Source: Ruminococcus flavefaciens
GTDB lineage: Bacteria; Bacillota; Clostridia; Oscillospirales; Ruminococcaceae
Length of the DNA stretch: 21,815 bases
Reading direction: 5' to 3'
Assembly: GCA_002310115.1 (NCBI GenBank)
Contig: DBYI01000040.1
Location: 1-21,815 of the forward strand
In this document: positions 6,632-13,858 of the stretch, piece after piece
Layout: every line of letters starts with the position of its first letter
Position numbering within the stretch: the stretch's first letter is position 1
Program-made: the position numbers and the translations under genes
Notes under the pieces: model-generated
Database searches by the model: none
The model's input: the letters and a program-made list of their open reading frames with translations, nothing else
What the model was told of the DNA's origin: nothing

Positions 6632-9600
6632 TCAGCCAACGACATATTTAAACAAGAAATCGCCGTATGGTGTACTTGCTATAGCTTCTCCACCGCCGCC
6701 AGCGCCACCGCCAGCGCCACCGCCAGCGCCACCGCCAGTACCGCCACCGCTTCCGGCTGCTGAACTCTTACCAGTACCTGACTTTGTATATGCAAGGTTA
6801 AATCCATTCATATTTCCTTCAGTTGGATTACCAGCACCGTCAAAGAACGCTATTTTATTGATAAGTGCATTACCTACAATAATAGGCTTATAACCAGTTA
6901 CAGGTACGAGTGACTCAGGAATATAAGTAAAACTCTCAGGTCCTTCACCTTTACTTGTATCAAGATACATATATGGAGCCTTAATAGAACCAACAATAAG
7001 ACAACCATGCTGATTAGTTATTCTTGATTGAGGAACTATTGAACCACTTTCTTGCTTTTCAGCCATGCCATAATACTCAATACCGAAATCATCACGGTAG
7101 TCTATTGTATCAGACATATGCTCAGGTCTTATTTCTACGCTACCTGACATGCTAAGGTTATTCTTTATAAAGAAACGTACAATTCCGCCACCATACTGTT
7201 TATGTGTTGCTGGATTAGGTGTAGTTCCAGGAGCGTCTTTAATGATAATTTTACAACCAGTAAGTGTAAGATTATCAAGGACATACCAGTCAAAACCCTC
7301 AGAAGGTCTTGTTATTTCTATATCCGTATTATGAGAACCTGAAAACGTATCCTTAACAGGTTGTACTTTATCCTCTTCATAATAATATACAGAGCCATCA
7401 AACTCACCAGATGCATTACAACAAAGTGCATTACGAGCCTCTTCAAGAGTTGTTACAAGCTTTGTTTCAGGATGCGTAACAAACTTTCCATCCTTATATT
7501 CACCATATATCTTTTCACGAGTCATCTTCTCAGGATAAGCTGTTGTATTATAGATAACTTTGTAATCATCATAAGGAACGACCCTATCAGAACTTGATAT
7601 GATCAAAGCCTCTGAAATACCAACCATCGTATCAGGATCAGAAGATTTCACATAATAAGTACCCTTTGCCTCTGATTCGGAACAAGGACCATCTTCATCA
7701 AAATATAAATGCTCCTTGTCAGTTTTAACGGGAACCTTCTGGCCATCCTCGTCCTTGAAAACGATTTTACCTTCTTTATCAACTTCGTATCTAGTTGTAG
7801 GTTCAGAAGTAATTTTTACAATATCTAAAGATTCGTCTATATTACCGTCTTCATCAGGTATTAACTCAACATAAGGTTCAAAATCAAATATCTTATTATC
7901 GGGATCGCTTAATGGAATCGTTACAAGATACTTTCCGTCACTTGTAATCTCCACTTCGCCGTTCTCGGCGCTAAGTTTACGATTACTTATCTCCTTGGTT
8001 TCAAGTTCCTTGCAACCAGGATAAAGAGCATTTTCCTTTTTCTCATACCCCGGATTCATAGTTTGCTCAACATTTGAACCTGCAGATGCAAGCTTATTAT
8101 TATAAATCAAACCTGATACGACCTGAGTTATTGATAACTCACTGCTGTTATCGATAATTTCACCTTCGACAATAAGATCGCCATTTATTTGTGGTTTATA
8201 AGCATTAGTCGCCTTTTCAAGATAGAAATCACCTTTTACTCTTAGATTTCCGTTTATAATTGCTCCACCCATGTGGAAATTACCGTTACAATAAATGTTA
8301 CCACCATAAGAGTCATATGTATCTTTTCTTGAAAAAGTACTGGACGCCCACTTATAAAGCTGTCTAGAACCTACATCCTCTGTTGCAATATTTCCATACA
8401 TATCACAGCCAAAATAATTTTCACCAATTGGTACTGCATGATTTGAATTAACTGTATACTCTGCAGGCCAAGTATGTACAATATGCTCTGGCCACCATTC
8501 TTCCGTAACAGCTAATCCAGCATCAGGAGCTTCATACAATTCTCTTTCTCCTGCTGCGTTTACGACAGGTTCATCCATAAGATAAAGATCTGCCTTGGCC
8601 TTAAACTGCTTTGGATAATACATTGTACCTACATACATATTAAATGGCTGAAAAAGCGTATCGTCTTCAGATGCTACATACGGAGAATTTGTACCCTGTC
8701 TTTCATATATGAGCTTATCTACATAAAGATACGGAATATCTCTTTGCCTGAAATTCTTTTGCATCTCGTATGACTTTGTCAGTGTAATGAACACATCATT
8801 TTTTATACTCGCATTACCCATAATAACAGTACCAGACACAGGGTTCGCACTGCTGTTTTCAACATTTACAGAAAACGAGCTTGTTAGCATATAAACATTG
8901 GCATTTATAAAGTTAAGAGTAGTATGTGTCTTGAACGAGTTATTTAGCTCATATTCACCCAATCCATCACTCGGATCATCAGCAAGAGCAACTCCAAGAC
9001 CGCCGTAAATGTCACCACCGTTCATAAAGGTATTTCCACCAGCCTCCTGGAGACCTTTAACTTCAGAGTCCAAAATCGGAGAATCTGGTACTTCTTCTTC
9101 TTCTTCTGGTGGTACTGGCCCTTCCGGAGTTTCCCACTGAAAATACTTGCTTATATACGCCACAACTGACTCTTCCTCACGTCCAAGTCTGCAAGTGGAT
9201 GTAACGCGAACTACATTGTAAGGCAGCCATTCACCTTTGGTATCACTGTAAACCCAGTCAATCTCGCCAGGTACAGTTTCTAGCTTGATTCTATCGCTAT
9301 GCCAGATGCCGTCATCATCCCAGTAACCAACAGAACCCATACCTTGTCCGCCAATATGTACTTCAGGATAAAGTATTCCACCTGGCACCTGATCTGATCC
9401 AAGTGCAATTACAGCAGCAGCTACACCTGCACCGTCATTTGGGTCTTCCATTGCTGCCTTAAGCGATCTTATAGCAGATCTTGCAGTATAGCTTGCCTGA
9501 GATATGGAATACGATCTATGCGCTCTACTATTTGAAGCAGATGCAAGCGCAAGCGTACCCGTCAGGAAAAGTATAAGGATTGCCATAACAGCAACTACAG

Positions 9601-9646
9601 TAAACAATGCGGAGCCGCCTAATGTTTTCTTCTTCTCTGTTTTCAT
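6632..9646 (-). CDS. Giant PilX/GspK-like minor-pilin candidate, 1004 aa
   Basis: The N-terminus is a basic leader (MKTEKKKTLGG) followed by one long hydrophobic helix (about 12-37) and the amphipathic continuation SNSRAHRSYSISQASYTARSAIRS. This matches the PilX/GspK pattern, in which the pilin +5 Glu is absent (+5 is Thr if cleavage follows Gly11). GspK-type subunits cap the tip, which would suit a huge exported head. An Ala/Gly head segment (70-170) leads to a PEGPVPPEEEEE linker (175-186). Three stretches (about 203-290, 446-498, 785-895) alternate Gly/Asn turns with short hydrophobic strands, resembling bactofilin-like beta-helix rungs. An acidic region (560-760) separates them. The tail has a (GGGA)n spacer (966-986) before a conserved-looking STPYGDFLFKYVVG end. 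The start is supported by AAAGGCGG 8 bases upstream. It lies between pilO and the small minor pilins, the usual PilX place. The exact function is unknown. Confidence 0.75.
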   Translation of the reverse strand: MKTEKKKTLGGSALFTVVAVMAILILFLTGTLALASASNSRAHRSYSISQASYTARSAIRSLKAAMEDPNDGAGVAAAVIALGSDQVPGGILYPEVHIGGQGMGSVGYWDDDGIWHSDRIKLETVPGEIDWVYSDTKGEWLPYNVVRVTSTCRLGREEESVVAYISKYFQWETPEGPVPPEEEEEVPDSPILDSEVKGLQEAGGNTFMNGGDIYGGLGVALADDPSDGLGEYELNNSFKTHTTLNFINANVYMLTSSFSVNVENSSANPVSGTVIMGNASIKNDVFITLTKSYEMQKNFRQRDIPYLYVDKLIYERQGTNSPYVASEDDTLFQPFNMYVGTMYYPKQFKAKADLYLMDEPVVNAAGERELYEAPDAGLAVTEEWWPEHIVHTWPAEYTVNSNHAVPIGENYFGCDMYGNIATEDVGSRQLYKWASSTFSRKDTYDSYGGNIYCNGNFHMGGAIINGNLRVKGDFYLEKATNAYKPQINGDLIVEGEIIDNSSELSITQVVSGLIYNNKLASAGSNVEQTMNPGYEKKENALYPGCKELETKEISNRKLSAENGEVEITSDGKYLVTIPLSDPDNKIFDFEPYVELIPDEDGNIDESLDIVKITSEPTTRYEVDKEGKIVFKDEDGQKVPVKTDKEHLYFDEDGPCSESEAKGTYYVKSSDPDTMVGISEALIISSSDRVVPYDDYKVIYNTTAYPEKMTREKIYGEYKDGKFVTHPETKLVTTLEEARNALCCNASGEFDGSVYYYEEDKVQPVKDTFSGSHNTDIEITRPSEGFDWYVLDNLTLTGCKIIIKDAPGTTPNPATHKQYGGGIVRFFIKNNLSMSGSVEIRPEHMSDTIDYRDDFGIEYYGMAEKQESGSIVPQSRITNQHGCLIVGSIKAPYMYLDTSKGEGPESFTYIPESLVPVTGYKPIIVGNALINKIAFFDGAGNPTEGNMNGFNLAYTKSGTGKSSAAGSGGGTGGGAGGGAGGGAGGGGEAIASTPYGDFLFKYVVG
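6691..6750. repeat. 12-bp tandem repeat encoding a Gly-rich spacer
   Basis: A CACCGCCAGCGC-type unit recurs with a 12-bp period (exact copies at 6706-6717 and 6718-6729, variants on both sides). It encodes the Gly/Ala spacer (residues 966-986) of the 1004-aa protein. Copy number could vary by slippage in multiples of 4 residues without loss of frame. Its high GC stands out from the neighbouring DNA. Confidence 0.85.
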
Positions 9647-9665
9647 TTTCCTAACCGCCTTTCAA

Positions 9666-9694
9666 GTTATAATTTTAATAACTCAGCGTTTGAA
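9666..9694 (-). promoter_or_regulatory. Possible internal promoter before the giant pilin-like gene
   Basis: The 81-base gap after pilO is the largest in the operon. It carries, on the minus strand, TTCAAA (9689-9694), a 17-nt spacer, and TATAAC (9666-9671), 20 bases before the start codon at 9646. The -35 is weak and the downstream leader would be very short, so this is tentative. A 6-bp inverted repeat overlaps the -10. Confidence 0.25.
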
Positions 9695-9727
9695 ATTAGG
9701 TGCTTTTGCCATTGTGAACAGCCCACG

Positions 9728-10519
9728 TTATGATTCAACGTTAGGCGTATCCATTTCATAAACTGAATAAAGTGTAATAATAATCTGAGCCGTTGTTGTA
9801 TTAGATATTGTTTTTCCTCCAATATCTATTGACCTCTCTTCACCATCTTCTGAATCAGGCAATTCCTGACCAGCCTGCTTTGCAGCATTCTTACCGAAAG
9901 AATAGTCTGAAAGATTTACACTCTTGACTGTTATTGCTTTATCAAACTGCTTTACAGCCTCAAGATAATCCCATATATTCTTCTTTGTACCATATGCTGT
10001 TATAGCATAGTCTGTCTGAAGTATCTTTGAAGCTGGTCTATCTTTAAGGTTTATTGACTCTGCATTAACAGCATCTTCTTTAGCCTGAAGGTCACCATTT
10101 ACGTCTGCGCCCTTTCTTGCATCTTTGAACTTATCATCTCTTTGATAGTAGTAGTATTTTATTTCACCTACCGATGTATTATTGAGTTTAAGCATCTGGA
10201 GCTTGACATTGTTTTTGTTAGCCAAATCCTGCATATACTTATCAATAACAACAGGATTTGCAACCTCTTCTACAGGAACAAATATATTTGTAAGTTCTTT
10301 TGTAGATTCATGAGTGCTGAGAATATCTTTCTTTAATCCCGGAATCTCTGCAATCTCCGCTTCAATCTGTGCTTTTTGCTTTTCAAGATCCGCAAGTTTT
10401 ACCTCATTATCCTTTTTTTCATTGATAACTGGTCTTACAAGTGCGAAGAAGCCTAATGCAAGCACCGCAATTGCAAGGATTATAGCAGCAATTATCTTAT
10501 CTCTGTATGTAAGTTTCAT
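9728..10519 (-). CDS. pilO: Type IV pilus alignment protein PilO
   Basis: A 263-aa inner-membrane protein of the PilM-PilN-PilO alignment complex, which couples the cytoplasmic motor to the pilus. A short cytoplasmic N-terminus (1-8) precedes one membrane helix (about 9-30), a Lys/Glu-rich coiled coil (33-62), and an exported alpha/beta domain of ferredoxin-like type, typical of PilO. The region KYMQDLANKNNVKLQMLKLNN is recognisable as the family's conserved segment. The start codon overlaps the stop of the PilM-PilN gene by 4 bases (ATGA), so translation is coupled and the two products are likely made in equal amounts. The identification rests on topology, size and position more than on invariant residues, because PilO diverges fast. 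Confidence 0.82.
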   Translation of the reverse strand: MKLTYRDKIIAAIILAIAVLALGFFALVRPVINEKKDNEVKLADLEKQKAQIEAEIAEIPGLKKDILSTHESTKELTNIFVPVEEVANPVVIDKYMQDLANKNNVKLQMLKLNNTSVGEIKYYYYQRDDKFKDARKGADVNGDLQAKEDAVNAESINLKDRPASKILQTDYAITAYGTKKNIWDYLEAVKQFDKAITVKSVNLSDYSFGKNAAKQAGQELPDSEDGEERSIDIGGKTISNTTTAQIIITLYSVYEMDTPNVES

Positions 10520-12108
10520 TTCTTCTTCTCCTCCTTTGAGTTTGAATCAGGATGATATGCACTTTCGTTAGGAACAAGTACAGCACTTGTCTGGAAAGAA
10601 ATTATATCCTTATCCTCTTGTCCTTCCTGCTTAACAGTCGCTACTTGATAACCACTGTATGTAGCAGCTACGAACATATCGCTTTCAATAAGATTCTTTA
10701 CAAAGTCAGAAGGAAGTGTTTGTGCTTTCAGATCCTTATTAGCATCACAGGTAACAGAGAATCTAATTTCGCCATTTGAATACTGTGGTCCTATAACACT
10801 CTTATCTTCAATATTTTCCTTTTCACATGTCTCTGCAAGTATCTTTTCAATCTCGTCATATGCAGCACCTGTAAGCACAGGTTGTGAAAGGTAGGCATCA
10901 TAAGCATTGTTCATCTGATTATAATACGCATTAACTGTGTCTTTAAGAGCTAAAAGTTTCTTACGATGTTCTCGTTGTGCATTTGTCTGAGGGCTGTCAA
11001 TATAATCCTGGCACTCTTGAATATCATTCTTAACTCCATTGTTAAGGAGAGTCATAATACCCCAGCCAGCACCAACGATAACAACTGAACCTAGAAGAGC
11101 CGCAAGCATTGCAACATTGCCTGCATTGTCATTTTTCATCCTGTTCTTTACAGCTGTGCTAAAGTCTGTCTCGAGAAGATTGATCTTTTCAATCTCTCTA
11201 TTTCTCTTGAACATAGCACCGATAGCGTTAGCGTAAAGTGAGAACTCAAGATTTTCATGACCGTGTATCTGCGGAGGAACATTAATAAGACTTGTCTTGA
11301 GGTCTAGCTTTTCAAGTTCGTCTGTAAGTCTTACATACTCATGAGTATCTCCGTAGAAGATAACATTCTCTATAGCCTCACCCGTATTACGGCTTCTGTG
11401 GAATTGAAGCATACGGAAGATGTTCTCGTTGACAGCTTCGAACACATAGTCATCGGAATAGCCGTAGTCCGCAGCGTCAATAGAAGCAAAACGTGAGAAT
11501 GAAAGCTGTCCCTGCTCATATAGATTGAGAGATATGAAGTTGTTATCAATCTGAACAGCAAGTAGAGGCATCTTTGATCTGATCTTTGTATCAGCGAGAA
11601 GAACCTTTGTTATACAGTTGCATCCAATCATTACTGATCTGAGAGCAATTGTCAAAAGCTTGAACATCTCTCTGTAGCTGTTTACGATCTCATAAGGACA
11701 AGCTGTAGCAAGAATCCTGTATGAAGGTTCACTTACCTCGCTGCTGTCAGCGTCGCCAACGATGATATAGGATACACTATATGAATCATCAAGATTAAGT
11801 TCTGCTTGCATCTGTAGCTTAACTACCTTCTGCAGATCCTGACCTCTGTTGCTCTTTGCAACTGTCATTTCCTTGAAAATCGTAAGGTTGGACGAGATTG
11901 ATACAATAGCATCCTTATCAGGCATTCTGTGCATCTTAAGCACATTATTGATGAGAGTTGCAACTGCAGGAACATCTCTTACGTGTCCATTAACGATGAG
12001 CCCCTCTTCAACATTTACGGTAGCAGCGGAGCTAATCTTGATCTTTCCGTTGCTCTCAACGCCTTTAACAACTCGTATATTTCTATCGGTAATATCAAAT
12101 GAAAGCAT
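10516..12108 (-). CDS. pilMN: Fused PilM-PilN alignment protein
   Basis: A single 530-aa chain carries what are usually two proteins. Residues 1-300 are PilM-like, with the actin/FtsA-type fold start MLSFDITDRNIRVVKG and a later subdomain (180-260) with the FYGD segment. Residues 306-314 read EKINLLETD. This matches the INLLP-type peptide at the N-terminus of PilN that docks in a PilM groove, so the docking partner is here attached in cis. A membrane helix follows (332-355), then a helical linker (358-405) and an exported alpha/beta domain (410-515) as in PilN, ending in a Lys/Glu-rich tail. A PilM-N linkage occurs in some clostridial pilus loci as far as I recall. An AAAGGTGG site lies about 11 bases upstream of the ATG. 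The gene begins 20 bases after the pilC stop. Confidence 0.85.
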   Translation of the reverse strand: MLSFDITDRNIRVVKGVESNGKIKISSAATVNVEEGLIVNGHVRDVPAVATLINNVLKMHRMPDKDAIVSISSNLTIFKEMTVAKSNRGQDLQKVVKLQMQAELNLDDSYSVSYIIVGDADSSEVSEPSYRILATACPYEIVNSYREMFKLLTIALRSVMIGCNCITKVLLADTKIRSKMPLLAVQIDNNFISLNLYEQGQLSFSRFASIDAADYGYSDDYVFEAVNENIFRMLQFHRSRNTGEAIENVIFYGDTHEYVRLTDELEKLDLKTSLINVPPQIHGHENLEFSLYANAIGAMFKRNREIEKINLLETDFSTAVKNRMKNDNAGNVAMLAALLGSVVIVGAGWGIMTLLNNGVKNDIQECQDYIDSPQTNAQREHRKKLLALKDTVNAYYNQMNNAYDAYLSQPVLTGAAYDEIEKILAETCEKENIEDKSVIGPQYSNGEIRFSVTCDANKDLKAQTLPSDFVKNLIESDMFVAATYSGYQVATVKQEGQEDKDIISFQTSAVLVPNESAYHPDSNSKEEKKK

Positions 12109-12128
12109 TTTTTACTTTTCCACCTTTC

Positions 12129-13328
12129 TTATTCGTTTTCGATAGTTCCAATCGAACCGTAAAGTGCAGGGTAGATACCCATAACAACCATTCCTATGAT
12201 AAGGCCCATAAAAATAATAAGTACAGGCTGTATCAAGTCTACAAGACGCTGAACTGCTGCATCTGACTCTTCCTCGTAGTAATCAGAAGATTTTTCAAGA
12301 ATGGAGTCAAGCGCACCCGCTTCCTCACCAACGAAGATTACTGAGCAGAACATAGGCTCAAATATCTCCGTTCGTGTAATTGCAGCTGACAGCGGTTCAC
12401 CTTGTTTTACTTCGTCTATGACCTCCTCAAACTTTTGATCAACATAACTGTTGCCGAGGATAGCAGACGCTCTCTCAAGGCACTCTACCATAGGAAGTCC
12501 GCTGGAGTAAAGTGAAGAAAGTGTACGTGAGAATCGACCTGTATAAATCTTTGTGATAAGAGGGCCAAAACCCGGACCTTTGACCAGCATTCGATCAAAT
12601 TTCAACCGGAAACTTGGTACCTTCATTGCATAAATAAAGCCCGCGACCAATGCCGCGATAATACCAATAAGTATATACCATCTCTTTCTGAGAAAGTCGC
12701 TGATAGCGGAGAGAACTCTCGTAAGGAACGGCATATCCTCTTTACTCTCGAACATATCAATAAACGTCGGCATGATAAAAGTAAAGAGAAGGATGGTTAC
12801 TGCGACACAAAGTACAAGAAGTATGATAGGATATATCATTGCACTCTTGATGGTGTTCTTGAGTTTGTTTTCCTTCGCATAATGATCTGACATTCGCTGC
12901 ATAACAATATCCAACGAACCACTGCTCTCCCCCGCACCTACCATTGATATCAAGAACGGTGGGAATGAACCAGCGTGCATTTCCAGTGTAGACGAAAAGG
13001 ACTCTCCCTTCTGAACGTTCTCATACACGTCCTGCCATATAGCTCTTGCCTTTTCACCTTCCTGCTCTTTTGTCAGAATATCGATGGCTTTTACAAGCGT
13101 AAGACCGGATGTCAGCATAGCCGCAAGCTGTCTGCAGTTGAATGCCAACTCTTTGGTTTTGAACTTGTAAATCGATTTTGCTTCACTTGAATCGCTTTCC
13201 CTATAATCCTTAACATAAAGGCCCCTTTCCTTGGCTTTCTGTAAGAATTCCTGCTCATTATCCGCAGTTATGATACCTTTCTTCTGCGCGCCTCTTGCAT
13301 CCTGAGCAACATAAGAAAAACTCCTCAT
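12129..13328 (-). CDS. pilC: Type IV pilus platform protein PilC
   Basis: A 399-aa polytopic inner-membrane protein on which PilB and PilT act to assemble and disassemble the pilus. After an N-terminal cytoplasmic segment (1-55) there are two repeats of the T2SS-F domain: residues 62-185 with GAGESSG (131-137) and residues 263-388 with the equivalent GEEAGAL (334-340). Membrane helices are at about 166-190, 217-235 and 366-390. The length is normal for the family. The start ATG at 13328 has a strong GGAGGTGG site 4-5 bases upstream. It is the first gene of the operon behind the promoter at 13390-13418. PilB and PilT, its cytoplasmic partners, are encoded in the separate unit at 1137-3959. Confidence 0.94.
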   Translation of the reverse strand: MRSFSYVAQDARGAQKKGIITADNEQEFLQKAKERGLYVKDYRESDSSEAKSIYKFKTKELAFNCRQLAAMLTSGLTLVKAIDILTKEQEGEKARAIWQDVYENVQKGESFSSTLEMHAGSFPPFLISMVGAGESSGSLDIVMQRMSDHYAKENKLKNTIKSAMIYPIILLVLCVAVTILLFTFIMPTFIDMFESKEDMPFLTRVLSAISDFLRKRWYILIGIIAALVAGFIYAMKVPSFRLKFDRMLVKGPGFGPLITKIYTGRFSRTLSSLYSSGLPMVECLERASAILGNSYVDQKFEEVIDEVKQGEPLSAAITRTEIFEPMFCSVIFVGEEAGALDSILEKSSDYYEEESDAAVQRLVDLIQPVLIIFMGLIIGMVVMGIYPALYGSIGTIENE

Positions 13329-13345
13329 GAAACCACCTCCATAAA

Positions 13346-13385
13346 ATTATTACTTGTGATGAACGTTTCTCACTGCCTTAATAAT
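13346..13385 (-). promoter_or_regulatory. Leader stem-loop of the pilC operon
   Basis: Arms 13346-13352 and 13379-13385 form a perfect 7-bp A/T stem, and inside it GTGA (13356-13359) pairs with TCAC (13370-13373). It spans nearly the whole predicted leader between the start site near 13383 and the RBS, so it could affect ribosome access or mRNA stability. Confidence 0.35.
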
Positions 13386-13389
13386 AACA

Positions 13390-13418
13390 ATTATAACATT
13401 TTAAGTGTTACTTTTCAA
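13390..13418 (-). promoter_or_regulatory. Promoter of the pilC-pilMN-pilO-minor-pilin operon
   Basis: On the minus strand the -35 is TTGAAA (13413-13418), the spacer is 17 nt, and the -10 is TATAAT (13390-13395), with transcription predicted to start near 13383. It precedes pilC by about 60 bases and probably drives all genes down to 5037. Confidence 0.8.
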
Positions 13419-13858
13419 TCGCTTTTTTGACATAAATAACTTAGCGTTTTTTATCAATATTAACTAAGTTGTATACCATCAGTAATACCATATAAAACAA
13501 ACAGCTATTATTGTACAAAGTAAAAGCATGCAGACAGCACAATATCAGGTACTGACGCACCCGTACCAAACATTGTTAAACTTCCACAATAATTATATCA
13601 CACTCACTTTCAAAATGCAACATAAAACACTTTTTTTTTTCTTATTTTTACAGAATTGTGAACTGCGGCAATTTGACTTATTCAGATTTAGGCATTTTGC
13701 ACGTTCTTGCACTAAAATCACAATCCTCAAACCTAAAAAAACCAGGCGAAATCTGTGAATAGGTTCATTTTTTTAATAATACTGTATGCACCGCTTTACG
13801 TTGATTGACTGCGTATACTATTATAATATAAACATACTCCACAAGGTATTCCATTTTC
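13419..13858. other. AT-rich non-coding gap between uvrC and the pilus operon
   Basis: No credible gene is seen. A perfect 7-bp inverted repeat AACTTAG/CTAAGTT (13438-13444 and 13464-13470) lies 20-50 bases upstream of the pilC -35 and could be a regulator site. A run of 11 T is at 13630-13640. A weak imperfect hairpin near 13831-13850, just after the uvrC stop and followed by a T/A-rich tract on the minus strand, might terminate uvrC. A 76-codon plus-strand frame lacks an RBS and a convincing protein. Confidence 0.5.

Noticed and set aside
6691..6750. CRISPR-like or mobile repeat
   Set aside because: The repeats are 12-bp, contiguous and in frame, encoding a Gly/Ala spacer within a gene; there are no spacers or cas genes.
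9696..9722. Nine-codon minus-strand frame (MAKAPNFKR) in the gap after pilO
   Set aside because: No RBS, too short to judge, and expected by chance in 81 bases.
13528..13758. 76-codon plus-strand frame in the uvrC-pilC gap
   Set aside because: No RBS precedes the ATG, the frame crosses a long T run giving poly-Phe, and the product has no protein-like pattern.
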